Shown piece by piece: positions 8,603 through 17,087 of a DNA stretch of 64,000 nt. The notes below the pieces were generated by a model. The model ran no database searches. It was given only the letters and a program-made list of their open reading frames with translations, and was not told the origin of the DNA. The stretch is from Rhizobium leguminosarum bv. trifolii WSM1325. Lineage in GTDB: Bacteria; Pseudomonadota; Alphaproteobacteria; Rhizobiales; Rhizobiaceae. Every line of letters begins with the position of its first letter. Within the stretch, counting starts at the first letter, position 1. The stretch lies in assembly GCA_000023185.1 (NCBI GenBank), contig CP001622.1, positions 3,100,001-3,164,000 of the forward strand, in the 5' to 3' direction. Both the position numbers and the translations under genes were made by a program.

Positions 8603-9523
8603 GTGAGCAGACGGTTTCTATCGATCGGTGAATGCATGGTGGAACTCTCGCAGGCAGGCGATGGTCTGCTGCGCAAGGGCTTTGCCGGCGATACCTTCAA
8701 TACCGCCTGGTATGCCCGCGCCTGCCTTGCCGCCGACTGGTCGGTCGACTACTTCACCGCCCTCGGTGACGACGCCATGTCGGACGAGATGCTGGCCTTC
8801 ATCGACACATCAGGCATCGGCACGAGCCTCATCCGCCGCATCAAGGGCAGGACGCCCGGCCTCTATATGATCAATCTGAAGAACGGCGAACGTTCCTTCA
8901 GCTACTGGCGCGACAGCTCGGCTGCCCGCAGCCTGGCGGCTGATCCGGACCGCCTGCGCGAGGCGGTGGAGAGCGCTGCCGTCATCTATTTCTCCGGCAT
9001 CACCCTTGCCATTCTGCCCCAGGAGGATGCCGAGACTTTGCTTGCAGAAGTCCGTCGCGCCAAGGCCGCCGGCAAGCTCGTCGTCTTCGATCCGAACATC
9101 CGCCCGCGCCTCTGGTCGAGCTACGACGTGATGCACACGACGATCAGCGAAGGCGCCCGCTCCTCCGTGCTCGTCATGCCGAGCTTCGACGACGAGGCGG
9201 CCCATTTCGGCGATGATTCCATCGAGGCGACGATCCATCGCTATCGCGCACTGGGTGCCGTCGATATCGTCGTCAAGAACGGCGCTGACGGTGTCACGAT
9301 GAATTTTGCCGGCGAGCAAACCTTCGTTCCGGCCGAAAAAGTGGAGAAGGTGGTCGACACAACCAGCGCCGGCGACAGCTTCAACGGCGCCTTTCTCGCA
9401 CGATATCTCGAAGCAGGCGATGCGCCTGCCGCCACCCGCTTCGCAGCAAAGGTTGCTGCCCGCGTCGTCAGCGAACATGGTGCATTGGTCGTAAGGGAAA
9501 AGCTTGGATTGGACCGCGGCTAA
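8603..9523 (+). CDS. kdgK: PfkB-family sugar kinase, probable 2-keto-3-deoxygluconate kinase
   Basis: About 306 residues of the ribokinase/PfkB family. The N-terminal FLSIGECMVELS and the C-terminal PfkB signature DTTSAGDSFNGAFLA, with the catalytic Asp in GDSF, are present. The middle segments (GDTFNTAWYARA; TPGLYMINLKNGERSFSYWR) match 2-dehydro-3-deoxygluconokinases, which make KDPG for the Entner-Doudoroff route. A GTG start at 8603 was chosen because GGGAGG lies 5 bases upstream and the family begins at this point; an in-frame ATG at 8567 would add 12 unlikely residues. The gene is alone. The exact sugar is inferred from family resemblance. Confidence 0.82.
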   Translation: MSRRFLSIGECMVELSQAGDGLLRKGFAGDTFNTAWYARACLAADWSVDYFTALGDDAMSDEMLAFIDTSGIGTSLIRRIKGRTPGLYMINLKNGERSFSYWRDSSAARSLAADPDRLREAVESAAVIYFSGITLAILPQEDAETLLAEVRRAKAAGKLVVFDPNIRPRLWSSYDVMHTTISEGARSSVLVMPSFDDEAAHFGDDSIEATIHRYRALGAVDIVVKNGADGVTMNFAGEQTFVPAEKVEKVVDTTSAGDSFNGAFLARYLEAGDAPAATRFAAKVAARVVSEHGALVVREKLGLDRG

Positions 9524-9650
9524 AGCGGCGCGGTCTTTCAGATTCGCTTAGCGCAACATGCTTTTACGCCGCCCATGGTGACGCAGTCTGAACGCCATGT
9601 GTAGGCGCTCCCTGCCTTATCGGCATCGTGTGCCCCGCTGCCAGGGGAAA

Positions 9651-9842
9651 TCAGGACTTCGTCGGTCGATCGGACTCGCGAACTGCCTCGTCATGGTACC
9701 AGCAGCTGTCGAGCGCAGCATCGCAGACGGCTGCTGCCTCGCGCTCCATCAGCTTGGCGCGTTCGAACCGGTCGGCGTTTCGTATCGCCTTAGCGGGAAA
9801 CTGGTAGATCGTCGCGGATTCACGATGGAAACCGGTGGGCAT
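9651..9842 (-). CDS. DUF2735 family small protein
   Basis: A 63-residue protein with a start like MPTGFHRESATIYQFP and a later CWYHDEAV, both features of DUF2735, a family of short rhizobial proteins. GGAGG lies 8 bases before the ATG. The gene is divergent from glnII, and the two starts are 432 bp apart. Its frequent position next to glnII is recalled from other rhizobia; no biochemical role is known to me. The coding sense is supported by the ribosome-binding site and family match rather than length. Confidence 0.75.
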   Translation of the reverse strand: MPTGFHRESATIYQFPAKAIRNADRFERAKLMEREAAAVCDAALDSCWYHDEAVRESDRPTKS

Positions 9843-10169
9843 GAGATCGCCTCCATTCAGTTCGGCGCATCAACATTTCAGGACCACCTACATAGCACAA
9901 TGCACATAGTTTATGCAAATTGCATAAAATAAGGGCAATGTTACAATTGTAATCGGTCGGTATGCTGTCTCGGCTAAAAGCTTCCGATAATTTGTTTAAC
10001 ACTTCATCATTTCAGCTTAACGCCGCAATTTTCATCCGGTTCCAGACGGAAAAAGCGCGTTTTGATGGGCAATACCGCCGGTGAGCGTTAAAAACGGCCC
10101 GATTTTCCAAAAGCTAAAAAACCGACAGACATGCTGACTCGCGATTTTTCTTTCGAGCCGCGCCAAAAC
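9843..10169. other. Long non-coding part of the divergent DUF2735-glnII region
   Basis: AT-rich by local standards, especially 9890-10030. It should carry the promoter of the leftward DUF2735 gene and upstream activator sites for glnII. I could not identify a clean NtrC site (GCAC-N11-GTGC type) by eye. Confidence 0.5.
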
Positions 10170-10186
10170 TGGCACGCTACGTGCTT
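10170..10186 (+). promoter_or_regulatory. Sigma-54 (RpoN) promoter of glnII
   Basis: The string TGGCACGCTACGTGCTTTT has GG at 10171-10172 and GC at 10183-10184, exactly ten bases apart as required for -24/-12 promoters. It matches TGGCACG-N4-TTGC with one mismatch. The start of transcription would be near 10195, about 80 bp before the glnII ATG. In rhizobia glnII is an NtrC/RpoN-controlled gene, which agrees. Confidence 0.85.
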
Positions 10187-10274
10187 TTAAAGCATCATCC
10201 CTGGCGGTCGGATGCGCTTGCGCGCCGAGATCACCTCCGGATTTGCTCACCTTCGTAGCATTGAGAGAGTCACG

Positions 10275-11315
10275 ATGACAAAATATAAGCTCGAGTATAT
10301 TTGGCTCGATGGGTACACTCCGGTACCGAACCTGCGTGGCAAGACGCAGATCAAGGAATTCGACGTATTCCCGACGCTGGAACAGCTTCCGCTCTGGGGC
10401 TTTGACGGCTCCTCGACGCAGCAGGCCGAAGGCCGCAGCTCCGATTGCGTGCTGAAGCCGGTCGCCATCTATCCCGACCCGGCCCGTACCAACGGCGCTC
10501 TCGTCATGTGCGAAGTCATGATGCCGGATGGCGTCACGCCGCACGCATCGAATGCCCGCGCCACCATCCTTGACGACGAAGACGCCTGGTTCGGCTTCGA
10601 GCAGGAATATTTCTTCTACCAGAACGGCCGTCCGCTCGGCTTCCCTGAGCAGGGCTACCCCGCTCCGCAGGGCCCGTACTACACCGGCGTCGGCTATTCG
10701 AACGTCGGCGACGTTGCCCGCGAAATCGTCGAAGAGCATCTCGACCTCTGCCTCGCTGCCGGCATCAACCACGAAGGCATCAATGCTGAAGTGGCCAAGG
10801 GCCAGTGGGAATTCCAGATTTTCGGCAAGGGCTCCAAGAAGGCCGCCGACCAGATCTGGATGGCACGCTACCTCTTGCAGCGCCTGACCGAAAAGTACGG
10901 CATCGACATCGAGTATCACTGCAAGCCGCTCGGCGATACCGACTGGAACGGCTCGGGCATGCATTGCAACTTCTCGACCAAATACATGCGCGAAGTCGGC
11001 GGCAAGGCCTATTTCGAAGCGCTGATGGCGCAGTTCGAAAAGAACCTGATGGACCACATCAGCGTCTACGGTCCTGACAACGACAAGCGCCTGACCGGCA
11101 AACACGAAACGGCACCGTGGAACAAGTTCTCCTACGGCGTTGCCGACCGTGGTGCTTCGGTCCGCGTGCCGCACTCCTTCGTCAAGAACGACTACAAGGG
11201 CTATCTGGAAGACCGCCGCCCGAACTCGCAGGGCTGCCCCTACCAGATCGCTTCGCAGGTTCTGAAGACGATCTCGGAAGTTCCGACAGCAAGCTCGGCT
11301 TCCGCTGCCGCTTAA
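10275..11315 (+). CDS. glnII: Glutamine synthetase II
   Basis: A 346-residue eukaryote-type (GSII) glutamine synthetase, which makes glutamine from glutamate, ammonia and ATP in the cytoplasm. Typical motifs are the N-terminal EYIWLDGYTP, the substrate region WGFDGSSTQQAEG, the metal and substrate residues in FGFEQEYFF, the segment WEFQIFGKG, NGSGMHCNFSTKYMR, and RGASVRVP. The ATG at 10275 was chosen because it begins the conserved domain; an upstream in-frame ATG lies before the conserved part. It has a sigma-54 promoter and a strong terminator, so it forms a single-gene unit under nitrogen control. The short tail TASSASAAA is typical of rhizobial GSII. Confidence 0.97.
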   Translation: MTKYKLEYIWLDGYTPVPNLRGKTQIKEFDVFPTLEQLPLWGFDGSSTQQAEGRSSDCVLKPVAIYPDPARTNGALVMCEVMMPDGVTPHASNARATILDDEDAWFGFEQEYFFYQNGRPLGFPEQGYPAPQGPYYTGVGYSNVGDVAREIVEEHLDLCLAAGINHEGINAEVAKGQWEFQIFGKGSKKAADQIWMARYLLQRLTEKYGIDIEYHCKPLGDTDWNGSGMHCNFSTKYMREVGGKAYFEALMAQFEKNLMDHISVYGPDNDKRLTGKHETAPWNKFSYGVADRGASVRVPHSFVKNDYKGYLEDRRPNSQGCPYQIASQVLKTISEVPTASSASAAA

Positions 11316-11325
11316 CCTCCCAAAC

Positions 11326-11358
11326 GGCGCCGGTCCACGACCGGCGCCATCGTTCTTT
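11326..11358 (+). terminator. glnII terminator
   Basis: Perfect 10-bp GC-rich stem (11326-11335 with 11339-11348), 3-base loop, then ATCGTTCTTT. It lies 10 bases after the glnII stop. Confidence 0.8.
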
Positions 11359-11437
11359 ATGCATGAAAACCGCGATCGACCGCTGACATATTCGCGGGTA
11401 TCGAGCCGCTAAAGCCCTGCAATCCTTGCAATATGGG

Positions 11438-11455
11438 CTGTAATATTTCCATCAT
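11438..11455 (+). promoter_or_regulatory. Possible PHO box (PhoB site) upstream of GT4 gene
   Basis: CTGTAAT-ATTT-CCATCAT matches the direct-repeat PHO box (CTGTCAT-N4-CTGTCAT) at 11 of 14 half-site bases with correct spacing. It lies 100 bp before the glycosyltransferase start. This is a by-eye match and unproven. Confidence 0.4.
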
Positions 11456-11554
11456 GGTCATGCCTCAAAATAGAGAAGCGGGAATCGCCGTTCCGGAACC
11501 CCGCTTTGGGGTTGAGCGTTGGCATATCACTGCGACGCGGATGGAAATCGTGAC

Positions 11555-12736
11555 ATGCTGCAACGTCCGGCAAACACTTATAGCTGCGAGAGCTGGGCCA
11601 ATGCCGCAGCCGCCGGAAACCTGCCCGAAAGGCTGGTGATCGTCACCGATGCCTGGCACCCGCAGGTCAACGGCGTCGTTCGCTCGATCGAGAACACCAA
11701 CCGCGAACTGGCGAAGATGGGCGTCGAGGTTTCGATGGTGACGCCGGAGCGCTTCAACAGCATCCCCTGCCCAACTTATCCCGAGATCCGCCTATCGATC
11801 GCCAATTACCACCGCATCGCCCGCGAGATCGAAAAGCACAATCCCTCCTACGTGCATATTGCCACCGAAGGTCCGCTGGGGCTGACCGCCCGCCGCTGGT
11901 GCCTGAGGAACCGCATGCCGTTTTCGACGAGCTACCACACCCGCTTCCCGGAATACGTCTCCGCGCGCCTGCCGATACCGAAGAGCTGGCTCTATTCCTT
12001 CGTCCGCTGGTTCCACAATGGCGGCGCTGGCTGCATGGTGGCGACACCGAGCCTTGCCCGTGAACTGTCGGAAAAGGGCATCCGCAACCTCATGCCCTGG
12101 AGCCGCGGCATCGACGCCACGCAGTTCCGTCCGATGGCGCTCGAGGAAAACCCGTTCGGCTTGGCGCGTCCGATCTTCATGACCGTCGGCCGCGTGGCGC
12201 TGGAAAAGAACCTGCCGGCCTTCCTCGATCTCGACCTGCCGGGTTCCAAGGTCGTCGTCGGCGACGGCCCGGCGCGCGCCGAACTCGAGAAGCAATATTC
12301 CGACGTCTTCTTCGCGGGCGTGCAGTTCGGCGAGGACCTGGCGAAAACCTATGCCCAGGCCGACGTCTTTGTCTTTCCCTCGCTCACCGATACCTTCGGC
12401 AACACCATCCTCGAAGCACTGGCATCGGGCGTGCCGGTCGCAGCCTATCCGGTCACCGGCCCGCTCGACATCATTGGCGATGACAGCGAGGTCGGGGCGC
12501 TCGACCAGAACCTGCAGGCCGCCTGCCTTGCCGCCCTCTCCGCCTCGCGCGGCAAGGCGCGTGAACTCGCCATGCAATATTCCTGGGAAGCAGCGACGCT
12601 GCAGTTCATCAACAATATCCGCGCCGCCAATGGCGTCATCACGCCGAAATGGAAGAAGGCCTGGCAGTTTGCCAAATCACTTCCAAGAAGCAGAAAGCCC
12701 GGCGAAACCGCCAGGCCCCTCCCGTCTGCAGACTGA
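11555..12736 (+). CDS. GT4-family glycosyltransferase, possibly glycolipid synthase (Agt-like)
   Basis: A 393-residue GT-B fold glycosyltransferase. The N-terminal domain starts RLVIVTDAWHPQVNGVVRS. The C-terminal donor domain has FMTVGRVALEKNLPAFL and the GT4 signature FPSLTDTFGNTILEALASGVPV. It resembles GDP-mannose or UDP-sugar dependent enzymes; the Agrobacterium Agt enzyme, which makes glucosyl- and glucuronosyl-diacylglycerol under phosphate starvation, is of this type. The possible PHO box upstream fits that idea, but donor and acceptor cannot be read from sequence. The ATG at 11555 is preferred to a TTG at 11519. The downstream esterase gene converges with 6 bp between stops. Confidence 0.82.
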   Translation: MLQRPANTYSCESWANAAAAGNLPERLVIVTDAWHPQVNGVVRSIENTNRELAKMGVEVSMVTPERFNSIPCPTYPEIRLSIANYHRIAREIEKHNPSYVHIATEGPLGLTARRWCLRNRMPFSTSYHTRFPEYVSARLPIPKSWLYSFVRWFHNGGAGCMVATPSLARELSEKGIRNLMPWSRGIDATQFRPMALEENPFGLARPIFMTVGRVALEKNLPAFLDLDLPGSKVVVGDGPARAELEKQYSDVFFAGVQFGEDLAKTYAQADVFVFPSLTDTFGNTILEALASGVPVAAYPVTGPLDIIGDDSEVGALDQNLQAACLAALSASRGKARELAMQYSWEAATLQFINNIRAANGVITPKWKKAWQFAKSLPRSRKPGETARPLPSAD

Positions 12737-12742
12737 TTGATT

Positions 12743-13756
12743 TTACTTGTGCAGGGCGCTGCGAAGCGTGTCGTTCGCGACCGCAATCGCGCTGCGCGCG
12801 GCAGGCGTTTCGGCAATCGCGTTCAGCAGCACGAAATCGTGGATCGTGCCGTTGTATCGCATCGACGTGACCTTAACGCCGGCCTGGCTGAGCTTGCGGG
12901 CATAGGCCTCACCCTCGTCGCGCAGCACGTCGTTTTCGTCAACGATGACCAGCGCCGGCGGCAGGCCGTTCAACTGCTCCAGCGACGCCTGCAGCGGTGA
13001 GGCCGTCGGCTCCTTGCGCTTGGTCTCGTCGGGCAGATAGGCGTTCCAGAACCACTTCATCGCTTCCTTGGTCAGCCACGGCCCATCGGCGAACTGGTTG
13101 TAGGACCCATTGTCGAAATTGGCGTCGGTGACGGGGTAGAACAGCACCTGCTGGTCGATGGCAGGACCGCCGCGTTCCTTGGCAAGCAGCGTCACCACCG
13201 CCGCCATGTTGCCGCCGACGCTATCGCCTGCGACCGCGAGCCTGGAGGCATCGACCTTGAACTCCTTGGCATGCTCGGCGACATATTTGGTCGCAGCATA
13301 AGCCTGCTCGATGGCAACGGGATAACGGGCTTCCGGCGAGCGCTCGTAGTCGACGAAGACGACAGCGACATCGGCGCCGTTGGCGATCTCACGCACCAGC
13401 CGGTCATGCGTATCCGCATCGCCCAGCACCCAGCCGCCGCCATGGAAATAAAGAATGACCGGTAGCGTGCCCGTGGCATGCTCCGGGCGGACAATGCGCA
13501 GCTTGATGCTGCCTGTCGGACCAGCCTTGATGACCTTGTCCTCTCCCCTAGCAGCAAGCCTCTTCACATCGCCCTTCTGCGCGCCGGCCAGGACATTGCG
13601 GGCATCGGCCGGCGACAGCGTGTAGATCGGCTTGCCGCCGGCAAGCCCGTCGATGAATTTCTGCGTTGTCGGTTCGAGTACCGGATCGGCAAGCGCGCCA
13701 ACGGCGGAGGCTGCGAGCAGTGCTGCTGCGGAAACGGTGGTCTTGATGGTCGACAT
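12743..13756 (-). CDS. Secreted alpha/beta-hydrolase (HSL-type esterase)
   Basis: A 337-residue esterase/lipase of the hormone-sensitive-lipase family. A signal peptide is visible ([23 protein letters not shown]). The oxyanion motif HGGGW is at 105-109 and the nucleophile Ser179 is in GDSVGGN; Asp276 (NDVLRDEG) and His306 (TIHDF) complete the triad. It should act in the periplasm on short acyl esters. It is divergent from the OhrR-type regulator, and the shared 161-bp gap carries two copies of a 26-bp operator-like repeat, so it is probably repressed by that regulator. A hydroperoxide link is inference from the regulator type. Confidence 0.88.
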   Translation of the reverse strand: MSTIKTTVSAAALLAASAVGALADPVLEPTTQKFIDGLAGGKPIYTLSPADARNVLAGAQKGDVKRLAARGEDKVIKAGPTGSIKLRIVRPEHATGTLPVILYFHGGGWVLGDADTHDRLVREIANGADVAVVFVDYERSPEARYPVAIEQAYAATKYVAEHAKEFKVDASRLAVAGDSVGGNMAAVVTLLAKERGGPAIDQQVLFYPVTDANFDNGSYNQFADGPWLTKEAMKWFWNAYLPDETKRKEPTASPLQASLEQLNGLPPALVIVDENDVLRDEGEAYARKLSQAGVKVTSMRYNGTIHDFVLLNAIAETPAARSAIAVANDTLRSALHK

Positions 13757-13810
13757 TGTCTTGTCCTCTCGGTTTCGATGTTCGTCGTGAACACAGCTTT
13801 TATATCGCGC

Positions 13811-13836
13811 ACGATTCTTTATCGGACAATTTAAAT
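13811..13836. promoter_or_regulatory. Operator-like repeat, copy 1
   Basis: This 26-base segment matches 13869-13894 at 22 of 26 positions, same orientation, 58 bp apart. It is the copy nearer the esterase gene. The core TTTATCGGACAAT is a degenerate palindrome. Confidence 0.6.
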
Positions 13837-13868
13837 CTTCGCATGCCCGCTATGCATAAAAGGCGCTT

Positions 13869-13894
13869 ACGATTATTTATCGTACGATATAAAT
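13869..13894. promoter_or_regulatory. Operator-like repeat, copy 2
   Basis: Contains the perfect 12-base palindrome TATCGTACGATA at 13878-13889, 28 bp before the MarR start. Together with copy 1 it is the likely binding site of the adjacent regulator. Confidence 0.65.
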
Positions 13895-13917
13895 TCTGTC
13901 AGTTTTGGAGATATCCC

Positions 13918-14355
13918 ATGCAGGATCAGCTGAAGCTCAACAACTTCATCTGCTTCGCCGTCTATACGGCAAGCCACGCACTGAACCGCGTCTACAAGCC
14001 GCTGCTCGACACGCTCGGCCTCACCTATCCGCAATATCTGGCGATGGTTTCGCTCTGGGAACAGGACGGCCAGACCGTCGGCGGCTTGGGTGAAAAACTC
14101 TTCCTCGAATCGAGCACGCTGACCCCGCTGCTCAAACGCCTGGAAACCGCTGGTTATGTCAGACGCGAACGCAGCCGGGAGGACGAACGCGTCGTCGTCA
14201 TCCGCCTGAGCGAAGAAGGCATTCGCCTGAAGGAAAAGGCGATCGGCATCCCGGGCTGCATCGCCGCTGCCAGCGGTCGCGATGCAGTCGACCTCACTCG
14301 CCTCCAGGCCGAGATCGTGGCGCTGCGTGAAGCGCTGAATCGAAGCGTGGTTTAG
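13918..14355 (+). CDS. MarR/OhrR-family peroxide-sensing repressor
   Basis: A 145-residue winged-helix regulator of the OhrR branch of MarR. The N-terminal [17 protein letters not shown] places Cys12 where OhrR has its peroxide-sensing cysteine, close to conserved Tyr residues. A second cysteine, Cys114, could form the disulphide of two-cysteine OhrR proteins. The DNA-recognition region [30 protein letters not shown] is typical. The ATG at 13918 has TTGGAG 7 bases upstream; longer in-frame starts lie in the operator region. Family members repress ohr-type genes until oxidised by organic hydroperoxides. Here the neighbour is an esterase rather than ohr. Confidence 0.88.
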   Translation: MQDQLKLNNFICFAVYTASHALNRVYKPLLDTLGLTYPQYLAMVSLWEQDGQTVGGLGEKLFLESSTLTPLLKRLETAGYVRRERSREDERVVVIRLSEEGIRLKEKAIGIPGCIAAASGRDAVDLTRLQAEIVALREALNRSVV

Positions 14356-14384
14356 CTGCTAACCGGACTGGTATCACAGTGCTT

Positions 14385-14605
14385 GTGGTACCCCCTCTGC
14401 CCTGCCGGGGCCTGGGGGTCGAGCCACGGGTCTCGACCCGTCCTTCGGCCCCCACAGGTGGGGAGATCAGATGGACGTTCGGCTTCCCAAACAATTACCG
14501 TTTGGCGATCAGAACACCGATAGAGAGCGTTGAGCGTTCGCCTCCTGCCGATCTCCCCCTTGTGGGGGAGATGCCCGACAGGGCAGAGGGCGGTTGCCAC
14601 GCGGC
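14385..14605. repeat. RIME-like mosaic repeat region
   Basis: A composite of rhizobial intergenic palindromes fills the gap between the MarR and der genes. It has a left end beginning CCCCCTCTGCCCTGCCGG, a module at 14415-14448 that recurs inverted at 18938-18971 (33 of 34 bases), and a right end near 14551-14598 (GATCTCCCCCTTGTGGGGGAG... then GGGCAGAGGG). No gene is seen. Confidence 0.8.
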
Positions 14606-14651
14606 ACACCCAAACTCCACAAAACGCTACCAATCAGCGCCAACCCCAGCC

Positions 14652-16076
14652 CTAAGTCCGCCTCTTCTTGCCTTCGAACGGATTTTCAGGCGAGCGGAAG
14701 TGGATGCGAATCGGCACGCTCGGCATGTCGAAATCCGCGCGCAACCCGTTGATCAGATAGCGTGTATAAGATTCCGGCAGCGCATCCGACCGGGTGCAGG
14801 AGATCATGAAGGCCGGCGGGCGGGCCTTGACCTGCGTCATATATTTCAGCTTGATGCGGCGGCCGGAAACGGCCGGTGGCGGATGCTGGATCTGCTGCGT
14901 CTCCAGCCAGCGGTTGAGCCGCGCCGTCGAGATACGCTTGTTCCAGACCTTGTCAGTATCGATGATCGCCTGCATCAGCTTGTCGAGCCCCCAGCCGGTC
15001 TGGCCGGAGATCGGCACGGCGCGGATGCCGCGCGCCTGCGGCAGCAGCCGGTCGGTCTTTTCGCGCAGATCCGCAAGCACCGCCTGCCGATCTTCGATCA
15101 TGTCCCATTTGTTGAAGGCGAGCACGGCGGCACGGCCTTCGCGCAGCACGAGGTCGACGATCTGCAGATCCTGCTTTTCGAAGGGGATCGTTGCATCGAA
15201 GACGATGACGACGGTTTCGGCGAAACGGATGGCGCGCAGCGCATCGGCCACCGAAAGCTTCTCCAGCTTCTCGATCACCCGTGCCTTGCGGCGCATGCCG
15301 GCCGTGTCGAACATCTTGATGGTGCGGCCGCGCCAGTCCCATTCGACCGAGATGGAATCGCGGGTGATGCCCGCTTCCGGTCCCGTCAGCAGCCGGTCCT
15401 CGCCGAGGAAGCGATTGATCAGCGTCGACTTGCCGGCATTCGGCCGGCCGACGATCGCCACTCTGAGCGGCTTCGTCTCGTCATAGGCCGGCTCTTCGTC
15501 CGCGTCGCTGTCTTCGCCTTCCGTCTGCGGAATGTCGACGTCGGTGACGGCGACATCCTCCTTGGTGGGATAGGCCCGGTCCTCGCCGATTGCCGCAACG
15601 ATCGCATCGCGCAAGTCGAGCATGCCCTGCCCATGTTCGGCCGAAATCGGCGTCGGCTCACCGAGCCCGAGCGTGTAGGCGTCATAGAAGCCGCTGTCGG
15701 AACCGCGCGCTTCGGACTTGTTGGCGACAAGCACCACCGGCTTGCCGCGCCGGCGCAGCATTTCGGCAAGGTCGGTATCGACAGGCGTCAATCCGCTCTT
15801 GGCGTCGACGACGAAAAGCGAAAGATCCGCCTCGTCGATTGCCGCTTCCGTCTGTGCCCGCATCCGCCCCTGCAGGCTTTCCGCGTCGGCCTCTTCCAGA
15901 CCGGCCGTGTCGATGATCGTGAAAGTCAGGCCCATTAGCCGAGCATCGCCCGGCCGGCGGTCACGGGTAACACCCGGCGTGTCATCGACAAGCGCCAGCT
16001 TTTTGCCCACCAGCCGGTTGAAAAGTGTCGACTTGCCGACATTCGGACGACCGACGATCGCGACCGTGAAACTCAT
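14652..16076 (-). CDS. der: Ribosome-assembly GTPase Der (EngA)
   Basis: A 474-residue essential GTPase with two tandem G domains, acting in 50S ribosomal subunit maturation. G-domain 1 starts [20 protein letters not shown] with DTPGV and the NKSE box; G-domain 2 has [28 protein letters not shown] and FNKWDM. The C-terminal KH-like domain ends [11 protein letters not shown]. An acidic linker ([10 protein letters not shown]) separates the two G domains, as in alphaproteobacterial Der. The gene ends next to the RIME-like region and lies 18 bp downstream of the TPR-like protein gene, with which it is probably co-transcribed. Confidence 0.97.
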   Translation of the reverse strand: MSFTVAIVGRPNVGKSTLFNRLVGKKLALVDDTPGVTRDRRPGDARLMGLTFTIIDTAGLEEADAESLQGRMRAQTEAAIDEADLSLFVVDAKSGLTPVDTDLAEMLRRRGKPVVLVANKSEARGSDSGFYDAYTLGLGEPTPISAEHGQGMLDLRDAIVAAIGEDRAYPTKEDVAVTDVDIPQTEGEDSDADEEPAYDETKPLRVAIVGRPNAGKSTLINRFLGEDRLLTGPEAGITRDSISVEWDWRGRTIKMFDTAGMRRKARVIEKLEKLSVADALRAIRFAETVVIVFDATIPFEKQDLQIVDLVLREGRAAVLAFNKWDMIEDRQAVLADLREKTDRLLPQARGIRAVPISGQTGWGLDKLMQAIIDTDKVWNKRISTARLNRWLETQQIQHPPPAVSGRRIKLKYMTQVKARPPAFMISCTRSDALPESYTRYLINGLRADFDMPSVPIRIHFRSPENPFEGKKRRT

Positions 16077-16094
16077 ATCTTGTCCTTAACGCGA

Positions 16095-16778
16095 TCAGCC
16101 CTGAGCGGCGGGCGCCTTGCCGGATGCGGTAATCAGATCAAGCATCATATGGGCGCGATTGGCAACATTGCGCGGGCTGTCGGTATCGTCGACGATCGAC
16201 TGGAACCACTGCCGCGCCTGCGCCATGTTGCCGGCTTTGTAAGCGGCAAGGCCGAGTGCCTCGCGCGCCGAATGACGGAAGGCGTTGCCCGGAACGGCCA
16301 TTTCCTCGATCGCCGCCGAAACCTGTTCGTAAGTGCCGTTCTCGATGAGCAACCAGCCGGCGCGCATCTTGGCGGCATCGCGCACGGCAGCCGGAACGGC
16401 ATTGTCCTTGCCGATCTCGTTGAAGGCGGTGATTGCCGCGGCGGTATCGCCCTTCTGCACCTGGACGGTAGCGGCCCGCATGCGCGCCAACACCGGATAG
16501 GCGCCATGGCCTTCCTTCTCGAGCTTGTTGAGCGCGGCCAGCGCCTCGTCGTTCTTGTTCTCGTCGGCCAGCTTCATCGCCGCCAGGAACTGATCGCCGG
16601 TGCCGGAGGAGCGGTTGTCGTCCCAATAGTCGTAAAGAACCTTGCCGGCTGTGCCGACGACGATCAGGATGGCGACGACGATGATATAGCGACCGAACCG
16701 GCGCCAGACGCCCTTCATCTGGTCAGACCGCAATTCCTCATTGACTTCACGGATGAAGCTGTCGTCGTTGAATGCCAT
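16095..16778 (-). CDS. TPR-like inner-membrane protein (YfgM family)
   Basis: A 227-residue protein with a cytoplasmic N-terminus (MAFNDDSFIREVNEELRSDQ), one membrane helix at about residues 31-50, and a helical C-terminal part with tetratricopeptide-type repeats. It belongs to the YfgM/ancillary SecYEG translocon subunit family, often encoded directly upstream of der together with bamB in other proteobacteria. The chosen ATG has GGAGACGAG just upstream; a longer in-frame start would add 13 residues in front of the conserved beginning. The role in periplasmic chaperone handover is by family. Confidence 0.85.
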   Translation of the reverse strand: MAFNDDSFIREVNEELRSDQMKGVWRRFGRYIIVVAILIVVGTAGKVLYDYWDDNRSSGTGDQFLAAMKLADENKNDEALAALNKLEKEGHGAYPVLARMRAATVQVQKGDTAAAITAFNEIGKDNAVPAAVRDAAKMRAGWLLIENGTYEQVSAAIEEMAVPGNAFRHSAREALGLAAYKAGNMAQARQWFQSIVDDTDSPRNVANRAHMMLDLITASGKAPAAQG

Positions 16779-16870
16779 TCTCGTCTCCGGCCGCGGAAAA
16801 ACCCATACACCATGCAAAACGCATATTGTCGGGCCTTCTACTCCATTTTGCTGCCGTTGTAAGGGGGATG

Positions 16871-16985
16871 TGAAAGATTAGAGCAATTCCAGGAAAAGTG
16901 CGAAGCGGTTTTCCGTCCGGAGTTGCGTAGAAACGAAAAGTTAGAGCGGTTCTGAGCTTCCATGAAAGCTGAACCGCTCTAAAGC
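16871..16985. repeat. Intergenic palindromes
   Basis: The gap holds a rhizobial repeat beginning GAGCAATTCCAGGAAAAG and a perfect 12-bp inverted repeat (16941-16952 with 16971-16982, TTAGAGCGGTTC arms) around an 18-base loop. No coding sequence is seen. Confidence 0.65.
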
Positions 16986-17008
16986 GCCGCACGTCCGACA
17001 GGACGCGC

Positions 17009-17087
17009 TAAGGACGCTCTAACACTTTGAATCCGCGTATAATCCTTCCAAAAATCGGAATCGATTTTTGGGGTTATGCGCGGGTCA
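17009..17087. repeat. 79-bp repeat that supplies the nnrU stop codon, copy 1
   Basis: It shares order and most bases with 23458-23537: TAAGGACGCTCT, then AATCYGCG, an 8-bp A/T-rich hairpin (17050-17069), then TTATGCGC-N2-GTCA. The final TCA is the complement of the nnrU TGA stop. On the minus strand the hairpin follows the stop like a terminator. Confidence 0.75.

Noticed and set aside
9597..9932. 111-codon plus-strand frame between the sugar kinase and glnII
   Set aside because: It is opposite the DUF2735 gene, which has a good ribosome-binding site and family motifs; the plus frame has neither.
10030..10169. Search for a clean NtrC enhancer upstream of glnII
   Set aside because: No inverted GCAC/GTGC pair with correct spacing could be found by eye, so none is annotated.
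10032..11174. 380-codon minus-strand frame over glnII
   Set aside because: Antisense to glutamine synthetase and its promoter; no ribosome-binding site or domain.
14385..14605. RIME-like region considered as a non-coding RNA gene
   Set aside because: Hairpins are explained by the repeat family that recurs at other gaps; no promoter or terminator specific to an RNA was seen.
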